From Lineus longissimus (lineage: Eukaryota; Nemertea; Pilidiophora; Heteronemertea; Lineidae): 64,000 nt of DNA. The notes under the pieces are model-generated. The model worked only from the letters and a program-made list of their open reading frames with translations, searched no databases and was not told the DNA's origin. Both the position numbers and the translations under genes were made by a program. The stretch spans positions 13,826,001 through 13,890,000 of the forward strand of contig NC_088312.1 of assembly GCF_910592395.1 (NCBI RefSeq), in the 5' to 3' direction. Below are positions 11,455 to 21,427 of the stretch, one piece after another (position 1 is the stretch's first letter; the number at the start of each line of letters is the position of its first letter).

Positions 11455-12015
11455 TCAGGATCAGTAACCATCGAAACGGGAAGGTATGAAGGATTAGATT
11501 AGATGCTAAATTAAGACACTGTTTATATTGTAAAGATACCAAGATAGACGATGAATACCATTTTTTATTTCAATGTAAAGTGCATGATAAAGAGAGAAAA
11601 GACCTTATAGATAAGTTAAATATAGATGTAAACACTTTCCAAAACCTCTCACTACCAGATTTGTTACTGAACTCTGAAGACTCTGTATAGCTACATCACG
11701 ATTTATAAATAAATGTTTTAAGAACCGCAAAGATAACGGTACCGTATGAAGAATGTGCAGAATTTGTAACCAGTCCCTTAAAACCAAGAATGTCATTGTT
11801 ATTTTAAAATTTAAAATTTTAGGTTTTAAAATTTAAATTTTTTTTTTTTTTTAAAGTAGGGGCCTATCCATTTTGCATTATGTTCTACTTTATGTATTTG
11901 TCTGCACAATAGTGTAGTTTTCGCACCTGCACAAGTTTATTTGACTCCGCCTATTCATTATGTATCATTACATGATTTTACGGTAAATAAACTTATTTTG
12001 AATTTGAATTCGAAT
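11455..12015 (+). pseudogene. 3' end of a non-LTR (LINE-type) retrotransposon
   Basis: From about 11497 a frame reads through RLDAKLRHCLYCKD, IDDEYHFLFQC and KERKDLIDKL before a stop near 11690. The C-x2-C ... H-x4-C pattern with the DEYHFLFQC signature is typical of the C-terminus of the reverse-transcriptase ORF in several animal non-LTR elements. The start of the ORF, RT domain and endonuclease are absent, so this is a 5'-truncated copy. About 300 bases of 3' UTR follow, with a T-rich tract and the tail AATAAACTTATTTTGAATTTG, ending in TTGAATT-type short repeats typical of LINE tails. The exact clade (CR1-, L2- or RTE-like) cannot be told from this piece. Confidence 0.65.
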
Positions 12016-12640
12016 TTGCTGTTGTCACAATAAGTCCATAACAATTATAATTAAATACTTCCATGACGGCATGAGCTATATAATGAGGCTTGGGCCCTTA
12101 GGCCTAGGGTCAAGGGTGGGTAGGCCCTAGCCATTCTTGATTCTAATCTAGCCTACCCTAGTAGCCCCTCAGCCCCTGCATCAGCCATGCCATGGCCGGC
12201 CGCCATCCGTGACCATGGGCCATGCCCTGGGGCTGGACATCATGGCTGGCAGTGGCATTAGGTAAGCTAGACATGCTAGAGGCCTACTACCAAACTGGAT
12301 TTCAGTACATGTACAACTACAAGCAGATGGCAGAAAGGCTGGCGGTACGTTTTAGATTACCACAAGTCCGTATGTGTCCCCCCTGTGAATAATTTAACGA
12401 TCCACCAATGAGAAAGTCGCATTCAAACTCTGAACTCGGCCTATTTCATGGTTTAGCCATGTGGGCTCCGACTACAGTATGTCCGGACATCCACAATGTT
12501 TATATTGGTAAAATAATTCTCTGAAAACAGGGATGGTGCAGACTGGTATAGGCCCACTAATTACGCATGAAACAAACAGAGTTGAGGTTTCAATGATAGG
12601 GTTCAAACGATGATGTCTATTTACGTCATAGAATTCTAAA
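12016..12640. other. No recognisable gene
   Basis: The stretch has several TAGGCCTA/GGCCTAG words and an ATG-rich, GC-richer patch at 12170-12260 (CATGCCATGGCCGGCCGCCA) that could be a first exon or promoter. No downstream splice partner could be linked with confidence. Confidence 0.4.
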
Positions 12641-12765
12641 TCTTCTTTGTAACTATTTGCATATATTTATATTTTGCAGTAGTTTAAGCCTTCGGCTTTT
12701 AACTGTAAAATACATGTACAATATAAACCGAATAAACTCTTTGTAAAAAAAAAAAAAAAAAAGGT
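12640..12765 (+). repeat. Poly(A)-tailed retroposed 3' end
   Basis: TAAGCCTTCGGCTTTTAACT is followed by AATATAAACCGAATAAACTC, TTTGT and a run of 18 A. AATAAA about 10 bases before an A run is the structure of a retroposed transcript end (LINE, SINE or processed pseudogene). No coding part was recognised upstream. Confidence 0.6.
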
Positions 12766-13434
12766 GTCAAATGAGTTTGGCTCATCATCTATAAACTACT
12801 CAATCCACTGTAAGTTCTGTGTTTGTTGTTGGTTAAGATCTCATTCAGATTGTGTGCATTCACACTGAACCGTAAATGCAACATCACCTTTCTTGAAGAA
12901 GACCACATTTCACTAGTGGCAAAATGCTGAACTTTTGAATCTTTATTCCAAGTGGCAGGATTCACTCCTGTTGACTCAGTCTTTAGTGTTTCGCACTGAT
13001 ACTAACTAAAATACCTTGTATTTTCTAGTTGATTTATCATCAGATCATTTTCTGTTAGGTTTTAATTTAGTTGCTCTGTCATGTCTGTGGTATTAGCCTA
13101 ATGATATGAATGATATAAAAAAAAATTTTTCTGATGAGACTGAGAGACATGGTCAGAACTTTCTCATAGCACTAGCGGGTCTTCTACTTGGACAGAAGAC
13201 GATAATGTATTAATTCAAACAGTGGCCCTGCTGAATCTTCTACGTTTTGTTATATTTTAATATTATACAATTCAAACAACTGGCCCCCATTACTTTTTAT
13301 GTCAGCCTAAGACTGGGCAGTAATTCCCTGTGATTGCATTAACAGAACCTAAATAAAAGCCACAATAGGCGCTCTACTATTGTCTGATTGACAGTCATGA
13401 CAGTGATTGTTATTTTCTTCTTTTTTATTTCTAG

Positions 13435-16400
13435 GTCAAAAATCATCTGCTAACGCCACTGGGCGATACCGTAAGGCCAAGTACAATCAAAATGAAAGTT
13501 GGACTGCTTTGAGGACCAGTTTATTAACTGCATTTCATGAGAGTCTTGCACCTTCTGAACAGTGTGATAACTGTGGGATTTCCTCAGCTGCTATATACCA
13601 CTGCAGCGACTGTTCTCCCAGAACATTTCTTTGCCTTGAGTGCATCAGAAAAGCTCACTTGTTTCAGTATTTTCACATGATGTATATTTGGAGGGTAGGT
13701 AATACCTTTATTGGTAATACATGTACATAGTTCATCACTATATTTAAATCAGAATCTCGGTGTATTGGGGGCACCAAAATATCAACTAGACAAGTTTTGT
13801 CACAGCATTACAACTGTAATGAATCCCCAGACACCAAGGATGAATTGTTTAAAACCTTATGAAGTGTTAAGCCTGGATGACACATCTCATTATCATGTGT
13901 CATTATTATGAATTGGGTTGGAGTTAATCGGAAATTTGAGTTCATTTATGCCAGTGATGGAAAGTGTTGCCAAAGTAACATTTATTTCACACCACCTTGC
14001 CTCTCATTGTTGTTCATGTTGTGAATTATTTTGCTCTTTCAGATTAACGCATGGGTACCCTTCTCTCCTGATGATGTGATTATAGATTCCTTCGTACATC
14101 AGCATTGCAGTCACACCTACTTCCGAGATATAATAGTTGTTGATGCCAAAGGTATTCTCATCTAATATACATGTATAGTGAATATCATTTAGCTGCAGAA
14201 GTTTCAGTTTTTACAGTAGTAGGATCTTTCAAGTGATGTAATTGTTCACTCTGGTCTTGAACATTGCCTAAGACCAATGAGCGTTTTTACATATAATGAT
14301 ATACATGTAATTCGTCTTACTTCTACTGACAAATTGAAATAGTGGTCATAAATCTTTGAAGTTATGATTTCTTACCGTTTCCCAGCAGCAAGTGGTAACC
14401 AAAATAAAATATAGTCAATAGGTCTGCCTTTGTTCGCCTTGGTTCTGTAGTATTTGTGACCTTGTAATAACGATTATTTCAGGCAGACATCATAAAGCCA
14501 AATGTCAATTCTGTCCCTGTGAGGAAGAGGCAACAACCCTGATAAGGCACCACTTTTGGCCGTCATCACCTAAGAAACCAAAGATGTGCTTCGACTTCCA
14601 TATCATGGAAATGCTGCGGGTGTTGTACCTTCAGGTTCCTGTACCTGTGATGGATTTTTGCGAAGCACTGAAGCTAATCTATCACCCTTTTGTTGTTACA
14701 GATAACCCAGTAAGTGATAAATTTGTGACATATGTTAAACTGGAAGTGAAAGAATAACCAAAATGCCTTTTCAAAACCCTTAAAAATATTTAGCTTGAGT
14801 ACGACATTTCACATGACTGTCTTGCATTATTTTCCTACTCCTCTTTGGAGAGTAGCTGGTAAATTTTGTGAAGTACACAGACATAATTTATCCTTATTCA
14901 CAAGCTTCAGCCTACATATGAAATTCTAATTATGGATATTCTGTTGAGGACCATTATTCCATCAGCGGCAAAGACTTTTATGGAAGTGTGTACATGTGAA
15001 CAATCGGTAGTTCAAACAGGTTTTTATGTTCATATGTTTTCCTTCTTCACAGATTCTTCAAGATGTGTACAAGGTGCTAATCAACGAATCCTTTGAAGAA
15101 TACCGGTACTTCGTGCATCAGATGAATACATTATCAGGCATCAGCCCCAATTTTAGTGAGCGGCTGTTTGAATGCCCAGCATGCCCACAGGTATTGTATG
15201 ATTAAAGGGTCATTTGACAGCTTCAAAAATTGTTAGGAATGCCTTGACCTGTGAGATCAATCAAAACTGACCCACTTTTTTTAGCAGAAATATAACCACA
15301 TGAAGTATTAAACTGGCATTTAAATCAGGCGTTGGGGACAAACTATTTGGCACCAAAAAATATACTCCAAAGAAAGACGTCATACCATGTAGAGTCACTG
15401 AAGACACTCAGGCGCCTGATTTTAAAAATGATGCACCTTTGTGCAACTGACTACTTAATACAATCTTGTGATGACATATGATTTACATGACATTAAAAGG
15501 TGGTCTCTAGTTGTGTCCTGCAGAATTGGAACCAGTAAAGGTGGATAAATATGTGAGGTCCAGTGTAGTTTCTGAGCTGAACAGTGCTGTATCTGTCGAC
15601 CCACCCTCCTCCAACCTGTCTGTGTCGCTGTTTCTCACAATTTACAGGCGAGGAACTGTCCCTACCTGTACAACAACAGAATGGCATAGCACAGTTTTAG
15701 TGTTGCCCTGACAAAATATACTTCCAATGTTTGTACGGACCTGTATGGATGATATTATTACTGGATCAAAGAAACAAGTTAATTGTGATCCATTGGTTAT
15801 TTCATCAAGAAATCAACTTAAAATACATTCCTGTAAATATATTAGTTCACATTATAAGTATTTTTCAAAAACTTTGTTTTGTTTGCAGAAGGATGAATAT
15901 CCAAGAATTCTTTCAATGGATGCCAATTTTGGTCTGGTTAGGAAGAAAACTTCTGGTGAAAGCGTGGCAAAACCAAAACATGAAGGCTTATACTTCCTTG
16001 ACCAAGATGAGGTGGATAAATTTGTGAGGTCCAGTGACATTTCTGAGCCAAACAAAGATGTTGTGAGTATTGATTGTCAATCCTCCTGCCTGACTGTGCC
16101 ACTTTCTCTCAATTTTTGAGGCATGGAAACTGCCCATAGAATCCTAAAAATCGCTTAATTTTCAGTTTCATCCATCTATAATGCCATTGGCCTCATATTT
16201 TGCCTTTTTCTGTAAAGATACCTTTTTTTCTGTTTCGTTGACGATGTGCTGAAATGGTGTTTTTCCACTAAATATCATACAGATATGTACATTCAAGTTA
16301 TGTGGATCATGCTGTACCTGTCTGGTACTCATGTTTTGAAAATACCATATTCTTTTTTTGCCCTGCATGCATTCACAGTTCTTTGTTCTTATTTTTAGGA

Positions 16401-19400
16401 CTGCAATGAATTCAAAGCTGGCAGTAACATACGTTCAAAGGGAAGGTATTACAAACTAGACGAAACTGCAGTGTTTGGGGCTTCGTGCAGGCATGACTTC
16501 CCCCAAATGATGTTCAGCTTGAAACATGGCGAACGGTGAGTTTACATGAACCACAAACCCTCTCTTTTAAGGCACCCCTGTGACTAAATGCTGTCTTGAT
16601 AAAGGTGTCTTGTTTACACAGGTTAAAAATGATATAGAAATTAATTTGGTACCTAATTTATGTCTCTCACATATTTGTCAGATGAGGGGGGTCCACTGTA
16701 ATTCTAATATGCTGAATACCACTATTATCATCTTATACTTCGCGGTTTTCACCACTCATCATTTGTGCTAAAATTTGAATCCGTGCATGAATCTGTCATT
16801 TATGTGTTACTTTTTACTCTTGAGTTTAACCTGACACCAGGAGTAACATGTATTGAGGCAAAGTACTATAAATTGCATTACACTAACTGGCATTACTACC
16901 AAAGCCTTATTTTTGAGATCTCAAGAGTCGAGGCAATACGACAACTAGTCGTCCAGACATCTTAGTTCTGAAAAAGGATGGTAGAATCATTTGAAACATC
17001 ATTTGTGTAAACGGTGCTACTAAATTTTTACAATGAGTCATGTGCATTTATACGAAACTGTTATAAAGCGTTTTGTATCCTCTTATCAACTTTTCAGGCT
17101 TTCCTACCCAGTTTATCTCCTGCAGCAGCTAATGGAAAAGTATGGTACATCAGATATTTCCTTCATGTATGACATTTCGTGCATGTTTGAAAGTTACATA
17201 AAGGTGTGTTGTTGACAAGTTTGATAAACATTGCATCCATGTACCTGCATATATCAATTTCAACATGTTTGAAAGATACCATACACGTATCCACTTTGTT
17301 CCGTTCGGATTCATTTTTAAACCTCCATGTTAATATTTTATTACACAACCATGAATTGACTTGAAATCATCTTAGATTCTCAGGATGTCAAAAAGTTCTT
17401 CATAGGTTTGAAAATTGATGTACCTCGATATAAAAACTTGTTACCCCTTCGTGGGTTGAAATACTGATAGGATTTGATGCTTTTGTGGAAGGGTTGGGAA
17501 TTTGTCACTCGTCTCCATGTATGCCATCAGCAAGATCTATTATGAGTAATGATCTTTTCAGAAACACCACAGTGATATTTCTCTTGATGCTGTGAAAATG
17601 GCAATTCCCATTTTCCATGCCTACGGACACAAGTGGGCAGCCAGGTAAGAATGTTTTTTCAGTTTTACTCTCATCAACCACAAATCACCTGCTGTTCCTC
17701 CCTCCATAAACAGCAAGTTGGCTTTCTGACTGGACCTCATCTGACAGCATGATGTTCTATTAAGTTTCCCATTTTCATTATTTCAAATTTCTCTTGAGAA
17801 CACTACATGTAGTGTTTTTTCAGTATCTTTTCCTTAAACCATTTCAATATGGAAGAAATCAATTTGTATCCACTTGATCTAAGTCATCAGCTTTTTAAAC
17901 GCCCTAATTTGGTGTAAATTGTGTGAGCAATCAGGACGCCAGGCTCCGTCGAAGAGGAAGGTTACCATGTGAATGCAGAAGCCTAAGGCACGAGCGCAAT
18001 TGAAGCACCCGCTGGTGCATACCTTGGTGTTAGGAGCATTATATTAAAAGCACAAATGATGGCAAAGTGTATAATTTCTCCAGATATCCAGTAATAAACT
18101 GATCAACATAGCAAGTCCTTTTCCATCCTTCATATTTTACTTTTCAAGGTGCGCTACAGCCCACGAAGGCTCCCTGGTTTTGGTCTGACAAATGGTGAAA
18201 GTCTAGAAAGACTGTGGTCCTATCTTTTGGAGCTTTTCAAAAATTACCAAAGAGATGACACCTAGCCATCGCATTGATACGCTGACTGATGCCCTCATAC
18301 ACTATGCAAACAGGAAACAGCTGAAAATTGGTAAGAAATGTTATCCCATCAAATATAAGTGTTGATAGGTTCACAAGCCCTCAGCTGTTTGTGTGTGTCA
18401 CAAAAGTGCCCACCTTAGAAAGAAAAAGCATATTTCTGGTGAATTTTTACCAGGATTGTACATGTATGTTATTGTTGTGAGTAAAAGATGTGTCATGCCC
18501 AACACTGGCTGTGATCTGACCTTCGACCATGTTGTCTTCCAAAAAAATCCATTCAAGTCTGTTTCTTTTCTACAAAAGACTTGAATAACACCGTGTACAT
18601 GTACTTCTATCCACACAACAGTATTGGACCAGATGGGTTTTGCACCATTCAACTTGGGTATGAAGGATATTTTGCATTTTGGGAAGTCCTGCTTTTGGCA
18701 CATATTGGGAGTTTGTGAGGTGGCCTGCTTTTCCACCTTCCCAGATGGGGGTTTAATAAACCGGAAACTTCAGGTTCATGTAGATGATATCTAATATCTT
18801 TGCATATGGCAGCCTCTGTCTGAAAATACTGAAGTTCTGTGTTCACAATATTCATCATTGGACATTTCCTGCAATGGAGACGTTTGCAGTGCGTTGTGTA
18901 AATCCAGTTGTTGCTGAACGACCAGACCGGGGACCGGGTGGTTATTATGATTCGCTGTCAACTTTTGTTGTATGATGTTGAGATCATTTGAAAATGAGTA
19001 TTCTGCTCATCCATGTCTGACTCTAGTTATATTGTTGCATTTGGTTCTTATACCTTCATGATGGAAAATGACAGGTGGAAAGTTACTAGTCTTGACCCAG
19101 TTTTTGTCGATTTAATTGTGAATTGGATATTTGTATGATTTGTACAGAGCAGTGGTAGTCGTTCAAACTCTGATTATGTTCATGTCATATTCAGAAATTT
19201 CTTTTTGCACCATTTCAGCATTTAGATTTCAATGTAGTTTTTTTCATTGAAATTTGGCCTTATGTCCATGGCCACTCAAAATCTGAAAATGACTGGACAT
19301 CATTGTATGTCATGTACTACAACTATCTAATGTTTCTTCTTATTCTGATAATAGTCTGTAACAATGTCTTTTGGTAATTCCTTCATAGGCTCCCACGTGT

Positions 19401-19500
19401 TGTGCGTCGAATCATAGCCATCCCAACTGATGAGTCCCTCCCTGACCCCATTCTTCATCCTATCCTTCAAGATCTTCTCAACTATAAAGTGACCATCTGA
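13435..19500 (+). pseudogene. KDZ-family (Kyakuja/Dileera/Zisupton) transposase, multi-exon, damaged
   Basis: Exons with GT-AG borders: 13435-13694, 14043-14151, 14483-14709, 15053-15190, 15889-16062, 16399-16535, 17098-17203, 17562-17644, 18149-18330 and perhaps 19389-19500. Phases agree from exon 1 to exon 8. Exon 1 carries the CxC2-type cysteine cluster (CDNCG, CSDC, CLEC, RKAH). Exon 3 has CQFCPCEEEATTL and HHFWPSSPKKP. Exon 5 has MDANFGLVRKK (first likely catalytic Asp), exon 6 CRHDFPQMMF, exon 7 YDISCMF (second Asp), exon 8 HAYGHKW, exon 9 YSPRR, GFGLTNGE and LERLWSY (likely catalytic Glu). This order is that of KDZ DNA transposases, which cut and paste DNA with an RNase H-fold domain. 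Exon 9 holds two small opposite frame breaks, one at its start and one near 18220-18230, so the 3' part is probably non-functional. Exons before 13435 were not found. The role of 19389-19500 is uncertain because its phase does not fit. Confidence 0.85.
15520..15690 (+). pseudogene. Diverged partial duplicate of KDZ exon 5 plus following intron
   Basis: The reading VDKYVRSSVVSELN, VSVDPPSSNLSVSLF mirrors VDKFVRSSDISEPN, VSIDCQSSCLTVPLS of 16010-16125, which spans the end of exon 5 and the start of its intron. At DNA level GTGGATAAATATGTGAGGTC matches GTGGATAAATTTGTGAGGTC. It lacks the first part of the exon and has no usable acceptor in register, so it is a relic of a local duplication inside the intron. 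Confidence 0.75.
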
Positions 19501-20066
19501 AAAAAAGAAGAAATAACTAAGAGCTATTAATCACTTCCAATCAACTTCCAATGAGCTTTTCAGTCAGCGCTGAGAAAAACAGAAAAGTACCAAATTAAAG
19601 ACCTGGTTGGAGTTGAGTATGTCTGGCAAAGCCCTGCTGACAATCTCATGGCTACAGAGATCCAGGGACTCAACGACCTCTAATCGGTGACTGAGCTACT
19701 CACCATTGAGGTTCCTCACATAAGACCACACATGTGTCTAAGCAAATACATGTAGTTAGCAAATGCTGGACATACATGTAGATTTCAATTGTGATTTCTG
19801 TCAAACATGGCCAACGGTAAATAAAGAATAAATCGCTTCGTCCGTATTTCAAGGAGGATTGACAAATGGGACATTATCTGGTAAGGCACTCTCCTCGATC
19901 GTAACCTGCTTTGATTCCTTTGCAGCAAATCATTTCTGAATAACAAAACAAGCTACCTTGTCACAAATTTAATTGTGTCCAACTCTTTAAGATATTACAT
20001 GCAGCATCATACATGTAAAAACTATCAAAAAAGATTTGATTGAAGATGATTTGAGAAGATTTCCAT

Positions 20067-21197
20067 TTATTCTGGAAGGCTAGCACAGTGCAGTCTTTGT
20101 ATTGAGAAGGATTTTGGCAACTTCTGAGCATCGAGTCCTGCCAGTTTTAGGGGAAGGGGAGGGGATTGCATGACTTCGATCACATCCTTCTGAAAAAAAT
20201 TGATCCAGATTAATGCCATACCTGCACATTCTTTGCCACAGTGACCTTTCTCTTTTTTGCAACAGACTTGGCATTTGTTTCCTTCTTGTTCCTCTTAGAA
20301 GGTTTTACAATTTCCACACTAATGGACTGAAATGAATAGGTGAAATTAATAAATCATATTGTCAAACCAGCTCCAGAGTAGGGGAAGTATGTAAAGATTA
20401 TTCAGAAATTAAACACAACGATCAAATGATGTTGTTAGAAATCTTCCTAATTGACATCTACATGTATGCTCAAACAAAGTTTTAAAAAATAAATCAAGAC
20501 CAGAAGATATACAATCGCAACTCAACCAGAGTTAAACACTTTAATCGGCTAACTGTCAGTGGAATAGAGTAATGCCATCTGGTACAGTGCCATATTGCTT
20601 GCCAGGTTTGGCTGCTTTGGAATATTTTGCAGTTCAGTTGGGCAACCGTGGTCTAGAGTATTAGCAAAACAAAACAAATGAGCAATTGCGTACAATCACA
20701 TTTACATGTAGCTTTATAAGTACTTGTACATGTACATGCAAAGGTTAGCTACATGTATGATGAATTTTCGATCAAAATGGCTTACCCCTTCAGAATCTGA
20801 TTCTCCACCTGCTACAATACATGTAGGCGTTGCTCCTGAGAATTCTGAAAGACAAATGAAAAAAAATCACTAATCATACGAATAAGGGCGTTTAATTTGT
20901 TCAGTTCGTAATCAAGGCTTGTGCTAGAAAATTGTTGGGAAGACTATGTATTTACAGCTGATATGCAAACATAACATTCTTGTGAACTATTCTAACTTGC
21001 AATGGATGTTTTGTTATCTTTCAAATATAGAGGTTGCCATATGTAAATAGCATACTAGTACATGTACACATAGCCATGCACATCTGGTTATATGGAATTG
21101 CAGGAAAGCAAGAAGATGTGATTTATATGAACGAAATACCTTGAATGCCATTTGAGCTGGATCCTGACGTCGTTGTAGTTGGAAAAGGGTCCTGGTT
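20067..21197 (-). CDS. Unknown spliced gene, 3' exons (copy 1)
   Basis: Four exons on the minus strand: 21197-21140, 20844-20786, 20326-20222 and 20189-20067 (stop TAA 20069-20067). All have AG acceptors and GT donors, and the phases fit (0/1, 1/0, 0/0, 0/end). The predicted segment is hydrophilic. It starts NQDPFPTTTTSGSSSNGIQ, then an acidic exon ending GGESDSEG, a Lys-rich exon with AKKRKVTVAK resembling a classical nuclear localisation signal, and a last exon ending in SIQRLHCASLPE. I do not recognise the family. It is convergent with the KDZ gene, so it could be a second gene of a large KDZ element or a host gene. Its 5' exons lie beyond the gypsy nest at 47.5-48.5 kb. Confidence 0.6.
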
Positions 21198-21269
21198 CTG
21201 AAATGATAAATTGGCAGAAGAAATCAGCAAGTTATCTGATGTATCCCACAAGAGGAAGGCCAGCATTAC

Positions 21270-21392
21270 TGTGGTAAATCGGCTTACCTTTATTAGTGAA
21301 ATGGATGCTTTTATCCAGCGGTCTAGGCGATGATGCTGTGGTCGCGGTACTCGAGCTTCAAGAGGCCCGAATGGGATCTCGGGCGTATGACG
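21270..21392 (-). repeat. Truncated outer-gypsy LTR at end of duplication copy 1
   Basis: These 123 bases are identical to the start (in + orientation) of the complete LTR at 24690. The break falls inside the LTR at GGGCGTATGACG. This shows that the retrotransposon was already present when the tandem duplication arose. Confidence 0.9.
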
Positions 21393-21427
21393 ACGTGCTT
21401 CAATTGCGTATGAGCGCAATTGAAGCA
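21393..21427. other. Duplication junction with templated inverted filler
   Basis: Between the copies lie 19 extra bases, ACGTGCTTCAATTGCGTAT (21393-21411). GTGCTTCAATTGCG within them is the exact complement of CGCAATTGAAGCAC at the start of copy 2 (21414-21427). The result is a 14-bp perfect inverted repeat with a 5-6 base loop. Filler copied in inverse orientation from the adjacent end is characteristic of error-prone end joining or template switching. Confidence 0.9.

Larger units (their letters stand above)
17992..21392. repeat. Tandem segmental duplication, copy 1 (3401 bp)
   Basis: The sequence from GAGCGCAATTGAAGCACCCG to GGGATCTCGGGCGTATGACG is repeated 3420 bp later. I compared the two copies line by line and saw no differences. 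The unit contains KDZ exon 9 and the possible exon 10, the last four exons of the convergent minus-strand gene, and at its right end 123 bp of the outer gypsy LTR (21270-21392). Confidence 0.95.

Noticed and set aside
18398-18736. 112-codon minus-strand ORF, also at 21818-22156
   Set aside because: Lies in an intron-like region, no domain or splice context; duplicated only because the whole segment is.
20560-20672. Extra minus-strand exon (HGCPTELQNIPKQPNL)
   Set aside because: It has an acceptor-like AG, but including it breaks the phase, whereas skipping it leaves exons 20844-20786 and 20326-20222 in phase.
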